Source of the DNA: Cyclobacterium lianum
Lineage (GTDB): Bacteria > Bacteroidota > Bacteroidia > Cytophagales > Cyclobacteriaceae
Direction of reading: 5' to 3'
DNA length: 64,000 nucleotides
Assembly (NCBI RefSeq): GCF_900143075.1
Contig: NZ_FRCY01000001.1
Coordinates: 1 to 64,000 of the forward strand
Shown here piece by piece: positions 1 through 8,874 of the stretch. Under the pieces are notes generated by a model. It had not been told where the DNA came from. It was given only the letters and a program-made list of their open reading frames with translations, and did not search any database. The first letter of the stretch is position 1. Every line of letters begins with the position of its first letter. The translations under genes and the position numbers were made by a program.

Positions 1-54
1 CGGAGCAGGGTTTCTTTGCTTTCAGACGTCTGGTATGGGCGAGAAGTTTATCCC
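1..54. repeat. Direct repeat, copy 1 (window edge)
   Basis: The first 35 bases recur exactly at 189-223, and the following GAGAAGTTTATCCC recurs a few bases further on in both copies. The copy touches the window edge, so the unit may extend to the left. No protein family is recognisable in either strand. Confidence 0.75.
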
Positions 55-110
55 GATGCAGGGCCGGCTGCGGGCTGATTCGGGAAGCCCCAGCGAGGAC
101 AAGCCGTTAA

Positions 111-134
111 TAAAATGTCCCCAAGGACATTTTT
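111..134. terminator. Bidirectional hairpin terminator candidate
   Basis: AAAATGTCC and GGACATTTT form a perfect 9-bp stem around a CCAA loop. It is followed by T-rich sequence on both strands. It lies between the two direct-repeat copies and could end transcription from a gene left of the window. Confidence 0.55.
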
Positions 135-188
135 AGGCTTGGGCCAGGGATGCAGGGTAGGTACATAAACATTTTTAACCTTGTTCTT

Positions 189-240
189 CGGAGCAGGGTT
201 TCTTTGCTTTCAGACGTCTGGTAGACGAGAAGTTTATCCC
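189..240. repeat. Direct repeat, copy 2
   Basis: This is the second copy of the unit at 1-54: a 35-base exact match, then a 3-base difference, then GAGAAGTTTATCCC. It lies upstream of the gene at 366. Two nearby copies suggest a dispersed or tandem non-coding repeat of this genome, but the window gives only these two. Confidence 0.75.
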
Positions 241-365
241 GGTGAACATTTGAATCTTTTTGGAATGTCTTTTGCACTCCTATGATGGGCTGCTGGAAAA
301 TTTTTCTGTAGAACAATTTTTTTCAGCTAGCTTATTTCATTTTATTCACTCAAAATCAAGGAGAT

Positions 366-866
366 ATGTCGAGTCCGGAACACAAGAAATTAATTTGGAA
401 CCTCATCAAGGATATTAAAGTGGGGATGCTTGTCACCAAAACTACCGAAACAGATGAAAGCTTGAGGGCGCGGCCTATGAGCCTGGTGCAGGACGCCTAC
501 GACGGCACCCTGTTTTTTTACACCTCTAAAAGCGACGCCAAAGCCTTTGAAATCGCAAATGATACGGATACCTGCCTTACTTTCAGCAATCCCAAAGACA
601 ATGTATATGTATCCCTTTCCGGAAAAGGCAACATTACTAAAGACAAGGAATTGATTGACAAATACTGGAATCCATTTGTAGCTGCCTGGTTTGAGAATGG
701 AAAAGAAGATCCTGACCTGGCGATGCTGGAAATCAAAATACATAAAGGAGAGCATTGGGACTCAAAAAACAACAAGCTGGTACAGCTATTCGAAATTGCC
801 AAATCCAACCTGAAACCATCAGAAACCCCGGATTTAGGCGAGAATGAAAAATTTGGGACGAAATAA
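366..866 (+). CDS. Pyridoxamine 5'-phosphate oxidase-like general stress protein
   Basis: This 166-residue protein matches the split-barrel flavin-binding family of bacterial general stress protein 26. The N-terminal half holds the expected strand pattern, with 'RARPMSLVQ' near residue 37 and 'LFFYTSKSDAKAFEI' near residue 55. The C-terminal 'EHWDSKNNKL' is typical of this subfamily, which usually runs 150-170 residues, so the gene looks complete. Such proteins bind FMN or FAD and are linked to general or oxidative stress; a specific substrate cannot be inferred. An AAGGAG motif lies only two bases before the ATG, which is close spacing. The genes downstream are decayed, so no operon role can be read. 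Confidence 0.85.
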   Translation: MSSPEHKKLIWNLIKDIKVGMLVTKTTETDESLRARPMSLVQDAYDGTLFFYTSKSDAKAFEIANDTDTCLTFSNPKDNVYVSLSGKGNITKDKELIDKYWNPFVAAWFENGKEDPDLAMLEIKIHKGEHWDSKNNKLVQLFEIAKSNLKPSETPDLGENEKFGTK

Positions 867-874
867 TCGTTTCT

Positions 875-1222
875 GTGACCCAGGTACCGCCGACCTCAGG
901 ATTTGAATCCCGGACCATTGAAGGCTATTCCTGCGAAAAGGTATATGCCGAAAGCAGTGATTATAAAGCCGAGATGTGGATTACCCATGAGATCCCGCTC
1001 AACATGATGCAAATCTTAAGTTATCAAACGGTAGGGGCCGGAAAATCGCAGGATGAGCTGGAGCAGTTTGAGCAATTCGGCGTAGATGGGCTTCCTCTTC
1101 AGGTAAACCTCAGCAGCAAACAAGGGAAAGCAGCAGTTCAACTCAACCTGATCAATTTTCAGGATTCGGTAGATGAGGCCATTTTCAGTAGCTTGGGCCA
1201 CTCACTGTCCCAGGTGGAATAA
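875..1222 (+). pseudogene. DUF4412-like C-terminal remnant
   Basis: The frame opens with GTG and encodes about 115 residues resembling the C-terminal half of DUF4412-type periplasmic proteins: 'TIEGYSCEKVYAES' followed by 'AEMWITHEIPLNMMQIL'. Members of that family normally start with a signal peptide and a first repeat of about 100 residues, neither of which is present. The frame begins only 8 bases after the preceding stop. I read it as a truncated remnant whose 5' end was deleted. A short, translated cytoplasmic protein cannot be excluded. Confidence 0.5.
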
Positions 1223-1275
1223 AGATTTCTAAAGGCTGGTTTTTATCGGAATAGCCCACCAGGAAAAACCTTTCC

Positions 1276-1398
1276 ATGGTACACCTATTGGAAAGGCACC
1301 AGGACCATACCTTTAAATCGCTTATGGATCATCGTCTACCCAACTGGAAGAAATTAAAACAAATCTTGAACCGGATCCCGGTCAGCCATGCCGATTGA
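1276..1398 (+). pseudogene. YgjP-type (DUF45/M48) metallopeptidase C-terminal remnant
   Basis: The 40-codon frame reads 'MVHLLERHQDHTFK', then 'LPNWKKLKQILN', and a stop. This is the tail of YgjP/DUF45 zinc metallopeptidases, starting inside the HExxH zinc motif: the catalytic His-Glu pair that normally precedes 'xVHLLE' is missing. Everything upstream, about 200 residues in intact members, is gone. The fragment is too short for function. The rest of 1223-1666 holds nothing recognisable, and 1540-1650 is strongly A+T rich. Confidence 0.65.
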
Positions 1399-1653
1399 AG
1401 TTATTAAGGAGATAAATGGAGATACCTCCCTCAAATTCACGATAACCTATATCCAAACTCCTTCAAAACCTGGGAACCTGCTAGATTGGCTTTCCATTGC
1501 ATGATAAATTAAGAACACTTTGGCAGAGCATTGGGAAAAGTTTAAAAACAACAATTTTTTTTAAAGAATTTCACCATATTCTTAAAAACATCCTTTCCTT
1601 ATTAAAGATTTTAATTATTTTCTTAAATTAGTGAAAATACTAATGAATAAACC

Positions 1654-1679
1654 ATGAAGAACTTTCATGAAGAACTTTA
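1654..1679 (+). repeat. 13-bp tandem duplication at the Fic start codon
   Basis: ATGAAGAACTTT occurs twice in a row with a 13-bp period, at 1654 and 1667. Each copy carries an ATG, but they are in different frames: the first ATG reads eight codons and stops, the second opens the Fic-like frame. This is a small slippage or duplication event in an already decayed gene. Confidence 0.8.
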
Positions 1680-2120
1680 AAGCGGGGACCTACATTAATC
1701 AAGGATCCTTCAAAAGCGTTATCTCTGAAGAGATAAATAGAGAATGGACGCTTGATGATATGGAGGTAATAGAGCTATTAAGCCAGGCAGATAGACAGCT
1801 TGGTAGACTTGACATGTACTCGGAACACACGCCAAACATTGATCTCTTTATTTCCATGCACGTTTTAAAGGAAGCTACCAAATCTAGTAAAATAGAAGGG
1901 ACCAAAACGAATATTGAAGAGGCGTTGCAAGACAGAGAAGAGCTTAAAGAAGAGCAACGTGATGATTGGGAAGAGGTTCAGAACTATATCAATGCACTGA
2001 ATTCAGCAATTAAATCTCTTGATGATTTACCCTTGTCGTCAAGGCTTATTAAAATGGCTCACGGGAGCAAAAAGAGGAAAACAGTATTGGTTTGACGATT
2101 ATATCCGGCTATTTAAATAG
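1667..2120 (+). pseudogene. Fic family gene with internal deletion
   Basis: The first ~132 codons match the N-terminal region of Fic AMP-transferases. They include 'KEATKSSKIEGTKTNIEEAL' near residues 66-85, whose SxxxEG is the built-in inhibitory helix motif of Fic proteins. The frame then ends after 'LIKMAH' without the catalytic HPFxxGNGRxxR loop. A different frame at 2064-2120 reads 'KRGKQYWFDDYIRLFK' and stops, which resembles the end of Fic proteins. The simplest reading is an internal deletion that removed the catalytic core (roughly 200 codons in intact members) and joined both ends out of frame. The product would be inactive as an AMP-transferase. Confidence 0.75.
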
Positions 2121-2270
2121 ATATTCTGATTAGGCCCGAAAAGATTTATATTACAGGTTCCCCTGTCCGTTAGTACCTGGAAATACATGTAATGAATATC
2201 ATCCTGAATGCTGTTCCGACTGAGAGAATTTAAGCACTGAGCAGTTTTACTGATGTAAGGGAATATAACT

Positions 2271-3011
2271 ATGGTAAACCATAAAACAGTAGTCTTAGGT
2301 GCAAGTGGTGCCACAGGAAAGCACCTCGTAAGCCAACTGCTGCACTCGGGTCAAAACGTCAAGGTTATCGTTCGCCCGGGTGCAAAAATACCGGATGTCT
2401 GGTCGGAGGATGAAAATATCAACATCATCCGGGCTGAGATATCAAAAACCGATGAATCCTCTCTGGCTACCCTTGTCAGGAATTGTCATGCAGTAGCCTG
2501 TTGTCTGGGCCACAACCTGACCTGGAAGGGGATTTACGGGAAACCACGGAAATTGGTAAGCCAGGCTATCCAACTGCTTTGCAAGGCCATTTCCTTAAAC
2601 GAACCCGAAAAGCCGGTAAAACTCCTCCTCATGAATACGGCAGGAAACCAAAACAGGGACCTGTCAGAACCCATCTCCTTTGCAGAAAAATGCCTGATCC
2701 GCCTGATCCGGGTGGTGTTGCCCCCTCATACCGACAATGAAGCGGCGGCCGAATATATTAGAAGCCAAATCGGCCAATCCCATCCTTTTATTGAATGGGT
2801 GGTGGTGCGGCCGGACACACTTACAGACCGGAAGGAGGTAAGTGACTATGTGCTTTGTCCTTCACCCAGCAGGAGCGCGATTTTTAATCCGGGCAAAACC
2901 AGTAGAATAAATGTAGGACATGTTATGGCAAAGCTAATCAAAGAAGATAGCTTCTGGGAAAAATGGAAAGGACAAATGCCCGTCATCTACAACGATGAAT
3001 ATTCATCCTAA
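2271..3011 (+). CDS. NAD(P)-binding atypical SDR (NmrA-like)
   Basis: This 246-residue protein begins with a Rossmann strand and 'GASGATG' at residues 10-16, the dinucleotide-binding loop of atypical short-chain dehydrogenases. 'VACCLGHN' lies near residue 77 and 'WVVVRPDTLTD' near residue 181, as in NAD(P)H-binding isomerase-like or flavin-reductase-like members. No YxxxK catalytic pair is evident, as is common in atypical SDRs, so the reaction cannot be named. It stands alone, with decayed genes upstream and a convergent lipoprotein gene downstream. Confidence 0.8.
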   Translation: MVNHKTVVLGASGATGKHLVSQLLHSGQNVKVIVRPGAKIPDVWSEDENINIIRAEISKTDESSLATLVRNCHAVACCLGHNLTWKGIYGKPRKLVSQAIQLLCKAISLNEPEKPVKLLLMNTAGNQNRDLSEPISFAEKCLIRLIRVVLPPHTDNEAAAEYIRSQIGQSHPFIEWVVVRPDTLTDRKEVSDYVLCPSPSRSAIFNPGKTSRINVGHVMAKLIKEDSFWEKWKGQMPVIYNDEYSS

Positions 3012-3080
3012 CAGCGGAGGTATCGGTGCCGGCCATCGGGCTAAACGGCCCCAGCCTGCAAGAGGAAATCTTTAACATAA

Positions 3081-3110
3081 AAAAGCCCGATCACATGACC
3101 GGGCTTCTCT
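3081..3110 (-). terminator. Rho-independent terminator of the OmpA-type gene
   Basis: AAGCCCG at 3083-3089 pairs perfectly with CGGGCTT at 3100-3106. On the minus strand the stem is followed by a run of T, which suits termination of the lipoprotein gene ending at 3117. It lies in the convergent gap with the SDR gene and may also serve it. Confidence 0.75.
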
Positions 3111-3116
3111 TTGGGA

Positions 3117-3962
3117 TCACATCATCGCAAAAAACTTGTCCAGATCCGGAATCAGAATGATCCGTGTCCTGCGGTTTTTAGCCATGTTCTCCGGACTATC
3201 ATTTTCTACGAGCGGAAAGAAACTGCTTCTCCCTGCAGCGATCAACTGCTCCGGAGCCACACCGTGTTCCTCCACCAGTTTCCTGACGATAGACGTAGCA
3301 CGTTTTACGCTCAGGTCCCAGTTATCCTGAACGGTAGCTGTAGAGATAGATCTGGGATCTGTGTGTCCCTCCACCATTACCTCCAGGCTGGGCTCAGAAT
3401 TGATCACTGCCGACAACCTCTCCAGCAGCGGATTGGCTTGCTGGTTTACCCGGAAACTACCGGTATTGAACAGCAGACGGTCTGATACCGATATCATCAC
3501 CACCGTCTTGTCCACATCGATTACGATATCCTCGTCCTGTCCCTCTTCGTGGCCGCCTATGGCCGAAAAGAGGTTATGAGAGATGGCCAGGTTCACGGAG
3601 TCCTCCAGCGTCTTTGCCTGAGCCAGTTTTTCCGTATCGATCTGGCTGATCGTCTGTTCCAACTGTTTTCTCAGTTGCTCGGAGACGAGAATATCTCCAT
3701 TTTGAGTCATCATCTTTCCGGTTCTCTCCAGCAATTGCTCATTGTCACCGCGAAGGGAATTGATCTTGGCATTGTACTCTGCGACCCTCCGTTCGATCTG
3801 TTCAAATTTGGCCTCCAATGCTTCCTTTTCTGTGGTAGTCTGTGCCAACTCAGCCCGGGTGCTGTACAACTCTCCCTGCAGGGAAGTATATTTCTTTTTC
3901 GAAACACAGGAAGCCATGCCTCCCAGCAGCACTAAAGTGAAGATAAATGGTAGCTTTTTCAT
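3117..3962 (-). CDS. OmpA/MotB-domain outer membrane lipoprotein
   Basis: This 281-residue protein starts with a lipoprotein signal peptide whose acceptor Cys is residue 19 ('GGMASC'). A coiled coil follows at about residues 25-125, then a C-terminal OmpA domain at about 150-275 with 'VEGHTDPRS' and 'NRRTRIILIP', the peptidoglycan-binding signatures. It should be anchored in the outer membrane and tether it to peptidoglycan. It is a single gene, divergent from the PSCyt gene and closed by the hairpin at 3081-3110. The coiled coil is longer than in Pal, so it is not called pal. Confidence 0.88.
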   Translation of the reverse strand: MKKLPFIFTLVLLGGMASCVSKKKYTSLQGELYSTRAELAQTTTEKEALEAKFEQIERRVAEYNAKINSLRGDNEQLLERTGKMMTQNGDILVSEQLRKQLEQTISQIDTEKLAQAKTLEDSVNLAISHNLFSAIGGHEEGQDEDIVIDVDKTVVMISVSDRLLFNTGSFRVNQQANPLLERLSAVINSEPSLEVMVEGHTDPRSISTATVQDNWDLSVKRATSIVRKLVEEHGVAPEQLIAAGRSSFFPLVENDSPENMAKNRRTRIILIPDLDKFFAMM

Positions 3963-4038
3963 GGTAAATTAATCGTTGGTTTTAGATAGAATAGCTCCAT
4001 TTCAAAAACGAGGCCAATTTTAAAATGCGCTAACGGAC

Positions 4039-4063
4039 AAAGGAATACAAGGGAAATTCCTTT
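4039..4063. promoter_or_regulatory. Inverted repeat in a divergent promoter region
   Basis: AAAGGAAT (4039-4046) and ATTCCTTT (4056-4063) form an exact dyad with a 9-bp spacer. It sits between the divergent OmpA-type lipoprotein and PSCyt genes, so it could be a shared operator. No regulator gene is adjacent. Confidence 0.35.
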
Positions 4064-4157
4064 CCACCAGAGGGCTTATTATTTTATGAAAATATGGGAA
4101 CTGAGTAAAATTTCGGCTAATTTTAGATTTATTCATCCATTTGTCCCAGGTAAAATA

Positions 4158-7100
4158 ATGTTGCATCGTATTTTATACCTATTAAGTATCATTCTGGTCT
4201 TTGCCTGTACGCCGGATCTGCCGGACGAGGTAGAAATGGCCATGGCGGATCTGCCGGAGCAACTGGACTTTAACCACCATGTCAAGCCCATTCTTTCCGA
4301 CAATTGCTATTCCTGCCATGGACCCGACGAAGCTGCACGGGAGGCGGGGATCAGGCTAGACCTGGCCGATGCGGCTTATGCTGCCTCAAAGGAAAGTGGC
4401 CTCATTCCCATCAATCCGGGAAATCCGGGAAAAAGCGAGGTGATTCGCCGCATTCTCTCGTCTGATCCCGACTACCTGATGCCTAGTCCGGAATCACACC
4501 TTACGCTATCTGCTCGCCAAAAGGCAATACTTGTCAAATGGATCAAAACCGGTGCGGAATATAAAAAACACTGGGCATTTATTACTCCTTCGCTGCCGGC
4601 TTTGCCCGATACTGATAACCGGCAATGGTCTGAACAGCCCATTGATCTGTTTGTAGGCCGGAAACTAGAGGAAAACGGCTTCAGTCCCTCGGAACAGGCA
4701 GACAAAGAATTGCTGCTGAGAAGACTGAGTCTGGACCTTACCGGATTGCCTCCCAGTCTGGAGGAGCTGGATGCTTTTCTAGACGACGATTCACGGCAGG
4801 CCTATGAAAAACAGGTAGACCGGCTGCTGGCATCTCCACATTATGGTGAACAAATGGCCATGCACTGGATGGACCTTGCCCGCTTTGCCGATACCCACGG
4901 ATATACCGTGGACCGATACCGCGACATGTCCCCCTGGAGGGACTGGGTGATTCAGGCCTACAACCAGAACATGCCTTACGACCAGTTCATTCTGGAGCAG
5001 TTGGCAGGAGATCTCCTGCCCAATCCCACAAAAGACCAGATGCTGGCCACAGCATTTAACCGCATCCACCCCCAAAATATGGAAGGAGGCATCGTAGAAG
5101 AAGAATTTCGCGTGGAATATGTGGCAGACCGCACCAATACGCTGGGAAAGGCATTTATGGCCCTGAGTCTGGAATGTGCCCGCTGCCACGACCACAAGTA
5201 CGATCCTGTCAGTCAGAAGGAATACTTCCAACTGAGCAGCTTTTTTAACCAGGTGGACGAGGCTGGTCAGATTTCCTGGGACAATGCCATGCCGGTACCA
5301 ACCATGCTCTGGACGGATACCGCAAAAGACAGCCTTTTGGACATGCTCACAAACGAAGTGGACCAGGCGGAAAATACACTTGAGCAAATCAGAAAAGACC
5401 AGGCTGCTGCACTGGAAGACTGGATCAGCCAGGAGCAATACAGGAAAATTGATGCTGCCGGCCCCAACCGTCATTTACAGGCCCATTTTGATTTTGAGCA
5501 GGTACCCATGCGAAACCGGCTGCAACCTTCGATCACCGGCGTGATGGAAAGCAATGAAGTAAAAAACCAGCAACCCGAGCTGGTAAGCGGCAAAAAGGGA
5601 AAAGCCGCACTTCTTGATGGAGATGCCTGGCTCCGGATGGGAGGAGTAGGTAGCTTTGGCAGAAGTCAAGATTTCAGTGTAGGTATCTGGGTCAATATTC
5701 CAGAGCAACTGGAAAATGGTGCCCTGTTTCATACCGGGACTGGCGCGGTATTGTACAACAGGCGAGGCTACCACCTCTATCTGAAAAATAACCGCCTGGA
5801 AATGACGCTTGCCCATACTGCCCCCTACAATGCCATCATCAACCTCAGTAAGGAGGATGTGCCACGCGGGGAGTGGATACACCTGATGATGACCTACGAT
5901 GGCTCGTCAAAGGCCAGTGGACTAAAGGTATATCTAAACGGTCATTTGATGGAAAGCGAGATGCACAGGGACAATCTCTACAAGGACATACTCTTTCCGG
6001 GCAATCAACAGCCAGGGCTGCAGATAGGGGCCGTATGGAGAGGCAAAGGACTCAAGGGGGCTACGGTGGACGAATTTCAGGTGTATGACAGGGAGCTCAC
6101 TGCTTTGGAAATCATGGCATTGATTCAGCCGGGAGCCCTTAAAGCTCTGAAGAATAAGGCAGCTACGGCTCTTACCACCCAGGAAAAAGAGTTATTAACC
6201 AGCTATTACTGGAGAAATATTTCTTCGGCCTACAACAAACAATGGCAATCCCTGGAAGCCGCCAGAAAAAAACAGGCTGAAGCTGTAGAACCGGTCCAGG
6301 AGGTCATGATCATGCAGGACATGGAGCCCAGACGGCCTACCTATGTGTTGGAAAGAGGAGAATACCATGCCCATGGAGAAGAGGTACATGCCGGCACGCC
6401 GGAATCCGTTTTGCCTATGGACAGCGATCTCCCCAAAAACCGTCTCGGCCTGGCCAAATGGCTTTGCGATGAACGCCACCCGCTTACCGCAAGGGTAGCG
6501 GTAAACCGGCTCTGGCAGCAGTTTTTTGGCCGGGGCCTGGTGGCTACCGCAGCAGACTTTGGCAACCAGGGAGAAATGCCCAGCCATCCGGAATTGCTGG
6601 ATTGGCTGGCGGTCACTTTCCGGGAGTCTGGATGGAATGTAAAAAAACTGCAGAAAATGATCGTTATGTCCGCTACCTACCGGCAGTCTTCGGTGACCAA
6701 CCCGGAACTTTTGGAGAAGGATCCGGAAAACTTCTGGCTTGCGCGGGGACCCTCCGGAAGGATGCCGGGAGAAATGATCCGGGACAATGCGCTGATGGCT
6801 GGTGGCATGCTGGGCAAAACCATCGGCGGCCCCAGCGTGAAGCCATACCAGCCCGACGGTCTCTGGTCGGTCAACGGCGGCCAATACACCGAAGATAGCG
6901 GCGAAAACCTCTTCCGCCGCAGCCTGTATACGCTGTGGAAAAGATCTGTCCCCCACCCTACCCTGCACATTTTCGACAGCCCGGAACGGTCTGAATCCAC
7001 CATTAAAAGGCAGGAAACCAATACCCCGCTGCAGGCATTGGTGCTGATGAATGATCCCATATATGTTGAAATAGCCAAAGTAATGGGGGCCAGTATCACC

Positions 7101-7364
7101 CGGCACCAGGATGCCCGGCAGGGCATCCGGGAAGCCTTCCGAAAACTTACCGGGAGGCTTCCGCAAAACCGGGAAATCGATGTTTTACTGGCATTGAGGG
7201 ACAATGAACTCGACAAATTTAAAGATGCACCCGAAAAAACAGCCGGATGGCTCAATACCGGTTCCTACCCGGTAGAAGCTCATCCAGACAGGCTGGCATG
7301 GGCCGCCAATACGGTGGTAGCCAGTGCTATCCTAAACTCGGATGCTACCATAACCAAAAGATAA
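4158..7364 (+). CDS. PSCyt1/DUF1549/LamG/DUF1553 secreted c-type cytochrome protein
   Basis: I place the start at 4158 because that Met opens a lipoprotein signal peptide with Cys17; an in-frame ATG at 4086 would add 24 residues before it. The 1,068-residue protein then has a cytochrome-like domain with haem motif CYSCH at 50-54, a DUF1549 region (about 160-365) containing a second 'CARCH', a LamG-type lectin fold (about 440-655), and DUF1553 (about 765 to the end) with 'HPLTARVAVNRLWQQFFG'. This architecture is typical of Planctomycetota and some Bacteroidota. It is thought to act outside the cytoplasm with a DUF1501 protein in breaking down complex organic matter, but the reaction is unknown. 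The DUF1501 gene follows after one base. Confidence 0.88.
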   Translation: MLHRILYLLSIILVFACTPDLPDEVEMAMADLPEQLDFNHHVKPILSDNCYSCHGPDEAAREAGIRLDLADAAYAASKESGLIPINPGNPGKSEVIRRILSSDPDYLMPSPESHLTLSARQKAILVKWIKTGAEYKKHWAFITPSLPALPDTDNRQWSEQPIDLFVGRKLEENGFSPSEQADKELLLRRLSLDLTGLPPSLEELDAFLDDDSRQAYEKQVDRLLASPHYGEQMAMHWMDLARFADTHGYTVDRYRDMSPWRDWVIQAYNQNMPYDQFILEQLAGDLLPNPTKDQMLATAFNRIHPQNMEGGIVEEEFRVEYVADRTNTLGKAFMALSLECARCHDHKYDPVSQKEYFQLSSFFNQVDEAGQISWDNAMPVPTMLWTDTAKDSLLDMLTNEVDQAENTLEQIRKDQAAALEDWISQEQYRKIDAAGPNRHLQAHFDFEQVPMRNRLQPSITGVMESNEVKNQQPELVSGKKGKAALLDGDAWLRMGGVGSFGRSQDFSVGIWVNIPEQLENGALFHTGTGAVLYNRRGYHLYLKNNRLEMTLAHTAPYNAIINLSKEDVPRGEWIHLMMTYDGSSKASGLKVYLNGHLMESEMHRDNLYKDILFPGNQQPGLQIGAVWRGKGLKGATVDEFQVYDRELTALEIMALIQPGALKALKNKAATALTTQEKELLTSYYWRNISSAYNKQWQSLEAARKKQAEAVEPVQEVMIMQDMEPRRPTYVLERGEYHAHGEEVHAGTPESVLPMDSDLPKNRLGLAKWLCDERHPLTARVAVNRLWQQFFGRGLVATAADFGNQGEMPSHPELLDWLAVTFRESGWNVKKLQKMIVMSATYRQSSVTNPELLEKDPENFWLARGPSGRMPGEMIRDNALMAGGMLGKTIGGPSVKPYQPDGLWSVNGGQYTEDSGENLFRRSLYTLWKRSVPHPTLHIFDSPERSESTIKRQETNTPLQALVLMNDPIYVEIAKVMGASITRHQDARQGIREAFRKLTGRLPQNREIDVLLALRDNELDKFKDAPEKTAGWLNTGSYPVEAHPDRLAWAANTVVASAILNSDATITKR

Positions 7365-7365
7365 C

Positions 7366-8853
7366 ATGTGTCATCACCATAAACAACACCGATTTCAGGG
7401 CATACCAGAGCTCCACGAACTGGAAAAAAAGATGGGTAGAAGGGATTTTCTGTCCAGAACGGCCATGGGCATGGGCGCACTGGCCCTGGGCTCTATTTTT
7501 ACCCAGGATGGTCTGATGGCAAAAAGCCTGGGTCCCGGCGGGGGATTACCCGGACTGCCCCATCATCCGCCAAAGGCCAAGAGGATCATCTACCTGTTTC
7601 AAAGTGGCGGCCCCTCCCAACTGGACCTGTATGACTACAAGCCCGCATTGGACAAGATGCATGGGAAGGATCTTCCGGAGTCCATTCGCGGGGGCCAGCG
7701 GCTTACCGGCATGAGTGCCAACCAAAGCATTTTTCCCGTGGCCCGGTCTGCCTTTGAATTCAACCAGTACGGACAGAGCCGCACCTGGGTAAGCGAACTC
7801 ATGCCCTACACCGCTGAAGTGGTAGACGATTTGTGTTTTATCAAGTCCATGATCACCGAGCAAATCAACCATGATCCTGCCATTACTTTTATGCAAACCG
7901 GCCACCAGCTCCCCGGCAGGCCCTCCATGGGTGCCTGGATGTCTTATGGACTGGGATCAGAAAACCAGAACCTACCCGGCTTTGTGGTGTTGGTGTCCAA
8001 AAATGCCGTCAGGGACCAACCCCTTTATGCCCGGCTGTGGGGCAATGGCTTCCTGCCCTCCCAGCACCAGGGCGTACAGTTCCGCTCGGGCAAGGACCCG
8101 GTTTTGTACCTTAGCAATCCTGAAAATTATGAGGGAGAAGACAGAAAGGAAATGCTGGATTACCTGAAGGAGCTGAACGGCCTGCAATACAATACCTACG
8201 GGGACCCGGAGATCAATGCCAGGATATCGCAGTATGAAATGGCCTTTCGCATGCAAAGTTCTGTACCGGAGGTAAGCGACCTATCTGATGAGCCCGACTG
8301 GGTTTTTGATCTGTATGGTGAAGACAGCCGGGATCCCGGAACTTACGCCGCCAATTGCCTGCTGGCCAGAAAACTGATCGAGAAAGATGTCAAGTTTGTC
8401 CAGTTGTATCACCAGGGCTGGGATCAGCATGGCAATCTGCCGGGGGGTATCCGAAACCAGTGTGCCAAAACAGATCAGGCCACGGCGGCTCTGATCAAGG
8501 ATTTAAAACAAAGGGGCCTTTTGGAAGATACCCTGGTGGTTTGGGGAGGTGAATTTGGCAGGACGGTTTATAGTCAGGGTACGCTCACAGAAACCAACTA
8601 CGGACGCGACCACCACCCCAGGTGTTTTACCATGTGGATGGCTGGTGCCGGTGTCAAGCCAGGTTTCTCCTATGGTGCTACCGATGATTTTGGCTACAAT
8701 GTGACTCAGGATCCCGTACATGTACATGATTTTCATGCCAGCCTGCTGCACCTCTTCGGGGTGGACCATGAGCAATTGATCTTCAAGCACCAGGGGAGAA
8801 GATTCCGGCTCACAGATGTGGCCGGAAATGTAGTCAATGACTTGTTTGCCTGA
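7366..8853 (+). CDS. DUF1501 protein with Tat signal (alkaline phosphatase/sulfatase fold)
   Basis: This 495-residue protein follows the PSCyt/DUF1553 gene with one base between stop and ATG, so the two are co-transcribed. A His-rich leader is followed by a twin-arginine signal with RR at residues 25-26 ('GRRDFLSR') and a hydrophobic stretch, so export of a folded protein is expected. The body shows 'SGGPSQLDLYDYKP' and, later, 'GEFGRTVYSQG' and 'DHHPRCFTMWMAGAG', hallmarks of DUF1501, which shares the alkaline phosphatase/sulfatase fold. A later start at 7432 is possible but would leave few residues before the RR. Its substrate is unknown. Confidence 0.88.
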   Translation: MCHHHKQHRFQGIPELHELEKKMGRRDFLSRTAMGMGALALGSIFTQDGLMAKSLGPGGGLPGLPHHPPKAKRIIYLFQSGGPSQLDLYDYKPALDKMHGKDLPESIRGGQRLTGMSANQSIFPVARSAFEFNQYGQSRTWVSELMPYTAEVVDDLCFIKSMITEQINHDPAITFMQTGHQLPGRPSMGAWMSYGLGSENQNLPGFVVLVSKNAVRDQPLYARLWGNGFLPSQHQGVQFRSGKDPVLYLSNPENYEGEDRKEMLDYLKELNGLQYNTYGDPEINARISQYEMAFRMQSSVPEVSDLSDEPDWVFDLYGEDSRDPGTYAANCLLARKLIEKDVKFVQLYHQGWDQHGNLPGGIRNQCAKTDQATAALIKDLKQRGLLEDTLVVWGGEFGRTVYSQGTLTETNYGRDHHPRCFTMWMAGAGVKPGFSYGATDDFGYNVTQDPVHVHDFHASLLHLFGVDHEQLIFKHQGRRFRLTDVAGNVVNDLFA

Positions 8854-8874
8854 TTCATTTCTTTTAATCGAACT

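Noticed and set aside
885-920. A TTCAAAT-like stretch that could pass for a tRNA T-arm on the minus strand.
   Set aside because: The stem does not pair over five bases, and no acceptor, D or anticodon arm can be built around it.
6195-7166. A 323-codon minus-strand frame.
   Set aside because: It is antisense to the DUF1553 domain and lacks any recognisable domain.
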